A stretch of DNA of 20,442 bases from Ruminococcus flavefaciens (GCA_002348905.1 DEBW01000172.1:22192-42633), one strand, 5' to 3'; positions 8,843-15,890 are shown, counted from the stretch's first letter. Numbers and translations are program-made. Notes: generated by a model not told the origin, from the sequence alone.

Positions 8843-8878
8843 TACAGTAAGCCTGAGAGATCACATAGCTTTCCTGTA
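8843..8878 (-). promoter_or_regulatory. hairpin in the leader just upstream of the PBP gene
   Basis: TACAG and AAGC pair with GCTT and CTGTA, giving a 9-bp stem with a small internal GA/A bulge. It lies 22 nt before the PBP start codon and close to the ribosome binding site. A regulatory role is inference only. Confidence 0.35.
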
Positions 8879-8940
8879 GTATTATCGCCGCAGTCATTCA
8901 ACTTTGCGCCGAACAAACTGTACGTTTTACTTATTTTTGC

Positions 8941-8982
8941 TAAAAAATAGAATAAGGCAGGGTATCTCTCATGCCCCGCCTT
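8941..8982 (-). terminator. candidate intrinsic terminator or attenuator between ftsL and the PBP gene
   Basis: Read on the minus strand, AAGGCGGGG pairs with CCCTGCCTT (9 bp, one G-U) around an 11-nt loop, then ATTCTATTTTTT follows. The T-tract starts a few bases after the stem, so efficiency may be partial. It is preceded by a second hairpin (8984-9007: GGACATC with GATGTTC). Its place inside the dcw cluster suggests attenuation, or the end of an independent small RNA. Confidence 0.6.
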
Positions 8983-9016
8983 TGAACATCTGTTTTTTGG
9001 GATGTCCGTTTCTATT

Positions 9017-9126
9017 GATACGACGAAGGATTGATCACGCTTGTCAGGCGTGAGACTGCCTTAACTGCCCATACGCTCCGGACAGACGGCAGTCTCCTGA
9101 TATTTCCGATCACCCGCTGTTGTATC
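9017..9126 (-). ncRNA. candidate structured RNA with a three-way junction in the ftsL/PBP gap
   Basis: On the minus strand a long outer helix pairs 9126-9108 with 9036-9017: GATAC with GTATC, then GGGTGATC with GATCAATCC, with some mismatches between and one bulged A. It encloses helix 2, GAGACTGCC/GGCAGTCTC (9096-9088 with 9060-9052), which holds an inner CTGTCC/GGGCAG stem. Helix 3, ACGC-CTGACAA-GCGT (9051-9037), abuts both helix 2 and the outer helix with no unpaired base. A hairpin and a terminator-like stem follow downstream. I do not recognise a known riboswitch or ncRNA family. The pairing is seen in the sequence; that it is transcribed and functional is inferred. The rest of the 397-nt gap (9127-9218) holds only a weak ACGGC/GCCGT dyad and no convincing ORF. 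Confidence 0.45.
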
Positions 9127-9218
9127 CCGTGTTCTACTTATACCTACGGCTTTTGTATATATGTGCCGTTAGCATTTGGTGGTTGCAGGGCAGTCCTGTT
9201 ACTATATTTATATTGGTA

Positions 9219-9725
9219 CTACCCTCTGAAATATTCCACACAATAATCAAAAAAATCTCTTATCCTTGAAAGTATAGTTGCGTTCTGCTTTGGAATATTT
9301 ACAACATCATCAGTCTGTATCTGAATATACTTGATCTGAGATGAGTCTATCTTCTTCATACCGAGTACATTTTCGGCATACTCATCAACATTCTTTGCAG
9401 ACATCTTCTTTTCAAGTTCAGCCTGAAGTCTTACATTTTCAGCCTGTACAGTATCGAGTTCATTTTTCTTGGCTGTAACTTCGTTGTATACGGTATTGTC
9501 GTTATTGGCGCTTAATATAGCCAATCCCAGCATTCCGATTCCCAAAGTAGCAGAACCAAGAATAGTAAATAATGAAACGCCCTTATCTTCCTTGGTTTTC
9601 ATATTTATCTTTTTCTTTTTCCGGTTCTTTTTTACCGGCTTCTCAGGAGATGCAGTATCTGGAGAAGCTTGATTGCGGCTATACGGATCCGCTTGATAAT
9701 TATAAACAGAATCACGTTCAGCCAC
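9219..9725 (-). CDS. ftsL: FtsL-like septum formation protein
   Basis: Small bitopic division protein, assigned by layout and position rather than by conserved motifs, since FtsL is poorly conserved. It has a basic cytoplasmic N-terminus with a Lys/Arg-rich stretch (KKNRKKKK), one membrane segment (about residues 49-72), then a heptad-like coiled coil (about 78-111) and a short extracellular tail. It sits between rsmH and the class B PBP, the FtsL slot. No ATG fits the N-terminus. A GTG at 9737 has AAGGAG touching it, with no spacing, whereas a GTG at 9725 lies 11 nt from the same site and is preferred (168 residues). Either start overlaps the end of rsmH. In other bacteria FtsL bridges FtsB/DivIC and the FtsW-PBP pair. 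Confidence 0.82.
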   Translation of the reverse strand: MAERDSVYNYQADPYSRNQASPDTASPEKPVKKNRKKKKINMKTKEDKGVSLFTILGSATLGIGMLGLAILSANNDNTVYNEVTAKKNELDTVQAENVRLQAELEKKMSAKNVDEYAENVLGMKKIDSSQIKYIQIQTDDVVNIPKQNATILSRIRDFFDYCVEYFRG

Positions 9726-10659
9726 TTTCCGATCCACTCCTTTCTATTATCCTGAGCTTAGCACTTCTGCTTCTGTTATTGTTTTCAAGTTCATTCTCAT
9801 CAGCCTCTATAGGCTTTCGGTTCACAAGTTTTCCCTGCGGCTTGCGTCCGCATACACACTGGGGAAAATCAGGCGGACAGACACATCCCTTGCACCAGCC
9901 GGCAAAACGCTGTTTAACAAGTCTGTCTTCGAGTGAATGGAAAGTAATTACGGCGAGTCTGCCATTAGGTTTAAGGCAGGCGAAAGCTTTGTCGAGTCCC
10001 TCCGAGAGGTGGTCGAGTTCGCCGTTTACCGCTATTCTTATAGCCTGAAATGTTTTTTTACAGGGGTTTTTATCTCTTCTTGCTTTCTGCGGAACGCTTT
10101 CCCTTATGATATCTGCGAGCTGGAGAGTAGTTTCGACAGGTGCAGTTTCCCTTGCCTTAACGATATTTGAAGCGATACGTCTTGAGAATTTCTCCTCACC
10201 GTACTCAAATATTATATTGGCAAGCTGCTGTTCATCGAAAGTATTCACAACATCGGCAGCACTGATTCCGGTCTTGCTCATTCTCATATCTAACGGAGCA
10301 TCGGAATGGTAGGAAAATCCTCTGCTGCCTTCATCGAGCTGATACGATGAAACGCCGAGATCCATAAGGATACCGTCAACTGCAGGTATACCCAGCTCAT
10401 TAAGGACAAAATCCAGCTCTGAATAATTTCTGTGTATAACAGAAACATTGCTGAACTGAGCGAGTCTCTCTGATGCAGCTTTTATAGCATCAGGATCACG
10501 GTCAAGTGATATAAGTCTGCCCTTGCTGCTAAGACGGGAAGCGATAGCAAAGGAATGTCCGCCTCCTCCGGCAGTACAATCAACGTAAATACCGTCCGGA
10601 TCAATATCCAGACCGTCGATGCACTCTTGAAGAAGTACGGAAAAATGACTGAATTTCAT
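9718..10659 (-). CDS. rsmH: 16S rRNA (cytosine(1402)-N(4))-methyltransferase RsmH (MraW)
   Basis: SAM-dependent methyltransferase that modifies C1402 in the decoding centre of 16S rRNA. The 313-residue length is typical. Motifs are DCTAGGGGHS at 27-36 (SAM-binding glycine loop), SLDRDPDA at 51-58, MDLGVSSYQLD at 99-109, RGFSY and APLDMRM near 113-127, AIRIAVNGEL at 206-215, and ITFHSLEDR at 238-246. A Cys-rich segment (Cys256, 259, 261, 268, 270) precedes the basic C-terminus, as in many family members. GGAG lies 7 nt upstream of the ATG. It follows mraZ after 69 nt and its end overlaps ftsL, the standard start of a dcw cluster. Confidence 0.97.
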   Translation of the reverse strand: MKFSHFSVLLQECIDGLDIDPDGIYVDCTAGGGGHSFAIASRLSSKGRLISLDRDPDAIKAASERLAQFSNVSVIHRNYSELDFVLNELGIPAVDGILMDLGVSSYQLDEGSRGFSYHSDAPLDMRMSKTGISAADVVNTFDEQQLANIIFEYGEEKFSRRIASNIVKARETAPVETTLQLADIIRESVPQKARRDKNPCKKTFQAIRIAVNGELDHLSEGLDKAFACLKPNGRLAVITFHSLEDRLVKQRFAGWCKGCVCPPDFPQCVCGRKPQGKLVNRKPIEADENELENNNRSRSAKLRIIERSGSESG

Positions 10660-10728
10660 AAAGCATCTCCTTAAATACGTTCTACAGCGAAGCCGTACAC
10701 ATCACAGCATCGCCAACGCATACGGAAA

Positions 10729-11160
10729 TCAGAGCACAAGCCCTTCGAGGACAGCTTTTTTAGCCTCAGGGGCAATGCTCTTTCTGTTTTCAGCGAGTTT
10801 CTCGCTGTTCCAGATCTCAGCCTTTTTCATGTTTCCGATAACTGTGACATCGTCGGTGATACCGGCACGTTTTCTCAGATTCTGAGATATGAAAATACGT
10901 CCCTGCTTATCGGGGACTTGCTTTTCAGCATCTGAGAGAACGTCTCTTCTGATACAATCACCGATCTCGCCGGTGATCTGATAGAGCTTGTCGCAGAAGA
11001 TCTGAAACTCTTCAACGGAGTAAACGGCAATATACTTGTCATCAGGACTCATACAAAGGTAAAATTCAGTACCGAGTATTTCACGGAGTTTGTTCGGGAA
11101 GCTCATGCGGCCTTTAGCGTCGATACTTGGATAATACGTACCGCATAGAAGCCCGCTCAT
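10729..11160 (-). CDS. mraZ: transcriptional regulator MraZ
   Basis: DNA-binding protein with two AbrB-like half-domains that usually forms ring-shaped oligomers and represses its own dcw operon. The two signature loops are visible: DAKGR at residues 14-18 and DKQGR at 84-88, about 70 residues apart as in the family. The frame is open further upstream (to 11223), but the ATG at 11160 is preceded by AGAGGGG and gives a 143-residue protein, the usual MraZ length; the extra 21 residues lack any family similarity. The promoter and three 10-bp repeats upstream fit autoregulation. Confidence 0.95.
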   Translation of the reverse strand: MSGLLCGTYYPSIDAKGRMSFPNKLREILGTEFYLCMSPDDKYIAVYSVEEFQIFCDKLYQITGEIGDCIRRDVLSDAEKQVPDKQGRIFISQNLRKRAGITDDVTVIGNMKKAEIWNSEKLAENRKSIAPEAKKAVLEGLVL

Positions 11161-11218
11161 TAACTTCGCCCCTCTTTCTTTCAACCCGGTGCGTATCAAT
11201 ACCATTTTGCAGGTAAAT

Positions 11219-11248
11219 ATCACCTTTCATTGCCTTTTTTTGCCCCTA
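11219..11248 (-). promoter_or_regulatory. three 10-bp direct repeats, candidate MraZ operator
   Basis: Plus-strand blocks CACCTTTCAT (11221-11230), TGCCTTTTTT (11231-11240) and TGCCCCTA (11241-11248) are in exact 10-bp register. On the minus strand the shared core is RRGGY. They cover the expected transcription start of mraZ. MraZ proteins elsewhere bind three or four repeats with the same 10-bp period upstream of mraZ; assignment to this MraZ is inference. Confidence 0.6.
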
Positions 11249-11253
11249 AAAAT

Positions 11254-11282
11254 ATTATACATCATTATATACGATTAATCAA
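11254..11282 (-). promoter_or_regulatory. sigma-A-type promoter of the mraZ/dcw operon
   Basis: On the minus strand, TTGATT (11282-11277) and TATAAT (11259-11254) are separated by exactly 17 nt, about 94 nt upstream of the mraZ ATG. The candidate MraZ repeats start 6 nt downstream of the -10. The stretch 11283-11440 is AT-rich and shows no gene. Confidence 0.75.
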
Positions 11283-11440
11283 GAAAAATTACTTACAAGA
11301 TAAGCTTTAAAAGCAAGTTTATTTTTAGTGATTTTATCTATTTTTTGAAGGCTGCGGGTTCAATTCCGGCGTTTTTGAGAACAAACATTCTTTTATTAGT
11401 TATATTTTTAATCCTATTAGCTGGATACTTGCCTTATAAT

Positions 11441-11487
11441 TGCAAAATAAGTCTCTGAGCGCAGCTTTCACCGCAGCTCAAAGACTT
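11441..11487 (-). terminator. intrinsic terminator after the sortase/SpoIID-like operon
   Basis: On the minus strand AAGTCTTTGAGC (11487-11476) pairs with GCTCAGAGACTT (11460-11449), 12 bp with one G-U, followed by ATTTTGC. It lies 33 nt past the stop codon at 11520 and separates this operon from the mraZ promoter. Confidence 0.75.
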
Positions 11488-11519
11488 ATAATTATACATA
11501 CATTAATGAATATTATTCA

Positions 11520-13082
11520 TCATTCATAATCGTAGTATTTTTTACTTTCAGAAGAAACAGGCTCACTGGCATAAACTTCATTATCAGTCGGATCAGTCGG
11601 CTCTGTAGTGTCGCCGCCGTGTGATGATGTTGTTGAAGAAGCCAGTTCAGTAGTTTCGGAGTAAGGCTCTGTTGTATACTCTGAGAAAGGCTGAGTTGTA
11701 ACAGCTGTAGTAGTCGTTGAAGTGTCGGAAGTATTTGTCTCCGTAGCAGGTTCAGTAGCCTGAGGAGGAGTATTTCCGCCTATATCCGTAGGATTGTTGT
11801 TCGGGTAGAAAACGCCCGGAGTCTCCTGATAGTCAGCATTAACGACCTTCGGAGTAGAATGTTTGCCGTCAGGTATCTTTTCGCCCTCAGGTCTTGGAGT
11901 GTAGAACACATTGAACTTTGAGGATTTCAGATCCATAGCGAGCTTGAACTCATAACCCTTTACGGTCATCTGATCGTCAATGTTAACATATGTAACATAA
12001 CCGGTAGCCTCTGAGTATATCGGCTGTATCCATCTTGACGGGTCATCTGAAAGTTTCAAACCGTAAGCGCTCTTTATCATGTTTCTGAGCTGGTAGTCGT
12101 CGATATATGTAACAGTTCCGTAATGCGGATCATATCCTGCATCGTAGTCGCTTGATACTGAGCGGAGGTAAGGAAGGTCAGCCCAGAATACCTCGTCGCA
12201 GTTTGCAGTTACACCGCCGCTTGAAGCGGAGAACATAGTGAGAGCGAAGTCATCATCGTAGTAAAGCGCCTGACCAAGAACCTCATTTACTGCATCAACT
12301 ACGACCTGAGGCGGATGAGGCTTGCAGCGAAGGTCAGCGGAATCATTGTTGTGGTACTTGCAGTAGGTGTATACCGCAACAGCCTGTGCCTTGATAGCTT
12401 CATAGTTCATGGAGCTTCCGACCTCGTTGAACACTATCTGAGACACCATTGAGAGAACATCGCCTGAAACTCCTGCAACAGTTATCTTCTCGTCCTCGAC
12501 CGTACCTGTATCCATTAGGTAAGTACCCGGATAATAGTGGAACAGGATATCCTGATAAGTCCATCCGCTGTATGTAGCGTAGAAGTTAGCACCGTTCTGG
12601 CTCATACCAACTCCGTGTCCCCAACCGTAGGTAACTATAGCGAACTGACCTGGTACAGACTCGATATTCGGCTGGCTCTCGAAGAACGGGATATCACCGA
12701 CATAGCCGCCTGTAACGTTGAGAGCTACCGGAGTAGGCTTCTTGTCGCTCTTTTTCTTGGCAGTTTTCTTTTCGCCGCTGTTTTCAGCCTCCGGCGGAGC
12801 TTCATAGCTTATGAGTGAAAGGCTGTCGTCGTAATCATCAAGTTCAGCCTTGTACCATTCTATCTCTTTTTCTTCTGTTTCTTCATTATTAACGTCTGCT
12901 GCATCATCATCAGCAGCAGTAGTGGCAGTGCCTGTAACGGCAGTACTCTCAGTCTTTGAAGTTGATGTGGTCTTTGCAGTTGTGGTCTCCTCAGCGCTTG
13001 CCATACCGGTAGAACCTGTGCATACGAGCACAGCTCCGGCAATGACAGCAGCAGCCCTCTTTATCGGGTTATCTGACTTCAT
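11520..13082 (-). CDS. secreted protein with a circularly permuted SpoIID/LytB-like domain
   Basis: Secreted protein (520 residues from the ATG at 13082, which has GAGGTGAT just upstream; a GTG at 13091 is the in-frame alternative, used for numbering here). A signal peptide ends near ASA at 31-33. An acidic Thr/Ser-rich linker follows (about 35-120), then a SpoIID-like domain (about 148-397) and a Thr/Ser/Pro-rich tail (about 440-515) with no sorting motif. The domain order is unusual. GWGHGVGMSQNGA and DILFHYYPGTYL (156-192), normally the C-terminal end of SpoIID/LytB domains, come first. Then come IVFNEVGSSMNYEAIKAQAV (219-238, Glu223 at the place of the catalytic Glu), SASSGGVT (288-295), LPYLRSV (306-312) and VKGYEFKLAMDLKSSKFNVF (377-396), normally internal. 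SpoIID is a lytic transglycosylase acting on denuded glycans; that activity here is inferred. It is the last gene of an operon with two sortases. Confidence 0.85.
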   Translation of the reverse strand: MKSDNPIKRAAAVIAGAVLVCTGSTGMASAEETTTAKTTSTSKTESTAVTGTATTAADDDAADVNNEETEEKEIEWYKAELDDYDDSLSLISYEAPPEAENSGEKKTAKKKSDKKPTPVALNVTGGYVGDIPFFESQPNIESVPGQFAIVTYGWGHGVGMSQNGANFYATYSGWTYQDILFHYYPGTYLMDTGTVEDEKITVAGVSGDVLSMVSQIVFNEVGSSMNYEAIKAQAVAVYTYCKYHNNDSADLRCKPHPPQVVVDAVNEVLGQALYYDDDFALTMFSASSGGVTANCDEVFWADLPYLRSVSSDYDAGYDPHYGTVTYIDDYQLRNMIKSAYGLKLSDDPSRWIQPIYSEATGYVTYVNIDDQMTVKGYEFKLAMDLKSSKFNVFYTPRPEGEKIPDGKHSTPKVVNADYQETPGVFYPNNNPTDIGGNTPPQATEPATETNTSDTSTTTTAVTTQPFSEYTTEPYSETTELASSTTSSHGGDTTEPTDPTDNEVYASEPVSSESKKYYDYE

Positions 13083-13135
13083 TGCTATCACCTCATATCC
13101 TTTATTTTTTCAAAAGCCCTGAACCATTGACTGGC

Positions 13136-14068
13136 TTACTGTTCAGCAGCAGCAGTTTCAGAAGCCGGTTCAGTAGGCGTGTGTGCTTTTTTGTATTCCT
13201 CAGTTCTCTCGATAGTTGAGAGGTTGCCTGCAACTTCATTCGGGCGAAGTCTTCTCGCAATAATGATAAAGCGTGAGTTATCCTCGTCAGCGTAGCAGGT
13301 AGACATTGTAAGGAGCTTATCGCCGTATTTCACATCAACGCCTGTATCAAACAGCTGTCTTGACCTTGCGGTATTGATATAGTCGTTGAAGGACTTTTCA
13401 TCATCAAGCTCTTCCATAGTCCAGTAAGGGAAGTCTGTGTACCAGTTTCCGCTTGTTATGGAGAAGCAGCACATAACGTAGTCGTAGTCCTTGTAGTTTG
13501 AACTCAGCTCAACGAAAGGAGCCTGCTCAAAGAAACCATAGTCCTGACGGTATCTTCTGATAGAGCCGAACATGGTATTATTAGCCATATTATGACCGTA
13601 TATCAGTATATTTTCAGACTGTTCCTCCTCGATGCTTCCGAACATATCACGGTAGTCCATAAAGAGAGTACCTTCACGGTTCGGGGTTCTTTCAGCGAAA
13701 GAGTGGTCGAGGTAGAAATAGTTAGGCTCATAGGCAGTTCCGCCGTAGAACGGTACATTTTCAGGGATATAACCGGGATCTTTAACGAATGGATAATCCA
13801 CATCGGTATTAGGTATCTTTATCCAGCCGGCAACGTCCTTGTTCTGTTTCAGGAGCATTTTAGCTCTTTCTGTCATGCCTGTTTCAGAAGGCACATACGC
13901 ATAGAGCGGCACAGTTTCGGCTTCGGTAGCCTCAGTTGTAACAGGTTCAGCCTTGCCGACAGTCGGTGTATCCTTTGATTTGCAGCTTGAGAGAAAAGTA
14001 GCTGCGCCAAGACCTGCTGCCACTACAAAAGCGGTACAGGTCGTAATGATCTTTGCTTTTTCGTTCAT
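13136..14068 (-). CDS. class B sortase with a lipobox-like N-terminus
   Basis: 310-residue sortase, a membrane-bound cysteine transpeptidase that joins surface proteins to peptidoglycan or to other proteins. Catalytic elements are His159 in YGHNM, Cys258 in TMSTC and Arg266 in SRFIIIARR. The preceding GWIKIPNTDVDYPFV (81-95) and the insert before the Cys fit class B. The N-terminus has a basic start, a hydrophobic stretch (7-25) and L-S-S-C at 26-29, which matches a lipoprotein signal-peptidase site; a simple uncleaved anchor is the alternative. A Thr/Glu-rich linker (40-55) precedes the catalytic domain. The gene starts 3 nt after the upstream sortase ends and lies 53 nt before the SpoIID-like gene. 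No substrate with a sorting signal is visible nearby. Confidence 0.92.
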   Translation of the reverse strand: MNEKAKIITTCTAFVVAAGLGAATFLSSCKSKDTPTVGKAEPVTTEATEAETVPLYAYVPSETGMTERAKMLLKQNKDVAGWIKIPNTDVDYPFVKDPGYIPENVPFYGGTAYEPNYFYLDHSFAERTPNREGTLFMDYRDMFGSIEEEQSENILIYGHNMANNTMFGSIRRYRQDYGFFEQAPFVELSSNYKDYDYVMCCFSITSGNWYTDFPYWTMEELDDEKSFNDYINTARSRQLFDTGVDVKYGDKLLTMSTCYADEDNSRFIIIARRLRPNEVAGNLSTIERTEEYKKAHTPTEPASETAAAEQ

Positions 14069-14071
14069 TTA

Positions 14072-15691
14072 TCATTCACCAGTATTTGCTTTTTGATCCG
14101 TCTCAGTCTCCTTTTTTACCTCTTTTACAGCCTGCTTAGGACCATACGGCACAAAAGGAGCATCAGGATCATATTTTTCATTTGTTCTTGTATTGAAGTA
14201 CATAGTAGGCCACTTTATATTCGGGTTTGCCTGACTGTTCTGAGTGCCCTCATAAGCGTCCTCACCAGGACGTACACGGCGGGCAAGGAGTATAAGTCTG
14301 CCTCTGTCGCCGAGGAGAGTATTGCAGGTAGAAAGTGTCAGGAGAGGGTCACCGTACTGCACATCAATATCATTTGTACGGATAGTACGTCTTTTTGCCT
14401 CGTTTACAAATTTATAGAAGTCTTCTTCGCTGTTGAAATCAATGGTATTCCAGCAGTCGAACTTTGTTTCGGTATCGTCCTCAGCATCTACAATGAAGAA
14501 AGCGAATATCTTGTAGGTGTACATCTCATAATTCGAGTTGAACTGAATTACAGGGTGTTTGCCGTAGTAATCAGCATTTCTGTAGTAGTACTTGAGGCTG
14601 CCGAACATACTCTCGTCAGCCATATTATGACCGTAGACTATGAGATTATCAGAGTTCTTGTCGATAAGTCTGTGGTCTTTAACGTGGTCGAAGAAGTTGC
14701 GCCAGTCGAGGAAAAGAGTGCCGGCACGGGCTTCATTTCCCTTAACGTCGATATTGAGGTAAGTGAAGTTATCCTTAGCCTGAACGACAGGGAGAGAAAC
14801 GATAGGATCGCCGTCGATAGTCGGTATAGTCAGGTATCCCACGATATCCTTGTTGATGTCAAGGAGCTTCTGAGCGCCCGGAAGAAGGTTGTAGACCTTT
14901 TCAGGTTCTTCCTTTTTCTCAGGTTCTTTTTTAGTATTGATGATAGGCTCATAGGTGTGGTAGAGACCGTCAATATCGTCATATGTCATACGGCTGTGCC
15001 AGAGGTCGAGGTAGTAATCTCCGACCATATAGCCGCACACGACTATAGCCACAACAGATGTAAGGAATACGCATTTTCTGACAACTTCAAGAGGCTTGTC
15101 GCCCTTTTCAGGGAAAAGTTCACGTATTCTTCTTTTGAGCGGCTTCTTTTTCTTCTTCTTTTTCTTTCCGGACTTCTTTTTCTCCGGTCTTACCGGCTGA
15201 ACTGCATCTCCGGCAGGAGGTACGAACTCAGGCGCAGCAGCAGGAGCAGAATCCGGCTCAGGTGCTCTTTCAGCCCTTACAGCACGTTTCAGTGCAGGCA
15301 TAGGCGGCGGAGCATCTTCAAGAGGCTGTTTCAGAGATATTCCCTCAGCAGCGAAAACAGCAGCAGCGTCTCCGGGAATATCGATTATCGGAGCATCAGT
15401 CTCAGTGTTGCTGGCTGTGTCAGTTATCTCAGCTGGAGCATCTTCGGCATTTTTCTCAGCCTGTTCTGCTTCTTCAAGTATATCAAGCACAGCTTTTCTG
15501 TTTGCTTTTACCTTATTGAATTTAGCGGCAAAGCGCTGGGACATATCGTCATCAACGTCTGCCGGCGGCGGTTCTTCATGTTCAGGAACTGACCGCACGT
15601 TCTCTTCTACAGCAGCGATCCTTCCGGCTGTTTCATCAGCCTCGGAACCGGCGTTATCTATATTTATATTATCGTTATTGTTATCACACAT
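14072..15691 (-). CDS. class B sortase with a long cytoplasmic N-terminal extension
   Basis: 539-residue sortase. Residues 1-200 are predicted cytoplasmic: acidic, Ala/Glu/Pro-rich and low in complexity, ending in a basic run with eight consecutive lysines (176-183). One membrane anchor lies at about 206-224. An extracellular Lys/Glu linker (253-265) leads into the class B sortase domain (about 268-475), with YGHNM (His355), TLSTC (Cys456) and GRLILLARR (Arg465). A C-terminal tail of about 60 residues follows. Class B sortases are usually 220-300 residues, so the 200-residue N-terminal region is unusual. The ATG at 15691 has only a weak ribosome binding site (GGAAG, far upstream). It is the first gene of the operon and is followed after 3 nt by a second class B sortase. 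Target proteins are not identifiable here. Confidence 0.92.
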   Translation of the reverse strand: MCDNNNDNINIDNAGSEADETAGRIAAVEENVRSVPEHEEPPPADVDDDMSQRFAAKFNKVKANRKAVLDILEEAEQAEKNAEDAPAEITDTASNTETDAPIIDIPGDAAAVFAAEGISLKQPLEDAPPPMPALKRAVRAERAPEPDSAPAAAPEFVPPAGDAVQPVRPEKKKSGKKKKKKKKPLKRRIRELFPEKGDKPLEVVRKCVFLTSVVAIVVCGYMVGDYYLDLWHSRMTYDDIDGLYHTYEPIINTKKEPEKKEEPEKVYNLLPGAQKLLDINKDIVGYLTIPTIDGDPIVSLPVVQAKDNFTYLNIDVKGNEARAGTLFLDWRNFFDHVKDHRLIDKNSDNLIVYGHNMADESMFGSLKYYYRNADYYGKHPVIQFNSNYEMYTYKIFAFFIVDAEDDTETKFDCWNTIDFNSEEDFYKFVNEAKRRTIRTNDIDVQYGDPLLTLSTCNTLLGDRGRLILLARRVRPGEDAYEGTQNSQANPNIKWPTMYFNTRTNEKYDPDAPFVPYGPKQAVKEVKKETETDQKANTGE

Positions 15692-15708
15692 CAGTAAATT
15701 ACCGCTTC

Positions 15709-15809
15709 CGTAAAATGGTCATGGGCAGGTCTGCCGCATGGACATACCTATCCCATATTTTATTATTTTACACCATTTTACGTAGCTTTGTCAAGGTTTG
15801 TGTACAAAC
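15709..15809 (-). promoter_or_regulatory. promoter of the sortase operon with nested inverted repeats
   Basis: On the minus strand TTGACA (15794-15789) and TAAAAT (15770-15765) are 18 nt apart. CCATTTTACG (15773-15782) sits in the spacer and is the exact inverse of CGTAAAATGG at 15709-15718, 54 nt away in the leader. GGCAG-GT-CTGCC (15724-15735) lies between them, and GTTTGT-GT-ACAAAC (15796-15809) abuts the -35 box. The dyads look like operator sites; no regulator is identified. Confidence 0.65.
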
Positions 15810-15890
15810 TTTCACAGTATCACCTTGAAGGTTTTAGCTTGAGGGTATAATTTGTTGAATACCAACAATTAACACGCTCCAAAATTGTTT

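Noticed and set aside
8952..8982. TPP riboswitch suggested by CATGAGAGATACCC
   Set aside because: The other conserved TPP blocks are missing downstream, and the bases are accounted for by the terminator-like stem.
9219..9233. T-box-like AGGGTAGTACC at the end of ftsL
   Set aside because: It lies within the coding end of ftsL, lacks the rest of the T-box core and has no specifier stem.
9031..9246. 71-codon plus-strand frame in the ftsL/PBP gap
   Set aside because: No ribosome binding site, no recognisable protein features, and it overlaps both the structured RNA helices and the end of ftsL.
11354..11370. tRNA T-arm-like sequence GCGGGTTCAATTCCGGC
   Set aside because: The stem has a mismatch and no acceptor, D or anticodon arm is present around it; at most a tiny remnant, more likely chance.
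14093..15592. 499-codon open frame on the plus strand, antisense to the long sortase gene
   Set aside because: It mirrors the sortase gene's codon bias: Lys, Glu and Asp runs become Phe, Ser and Ile/Val runs. No domain is recognisable, and the opposite strand has an unambiguous sortase.
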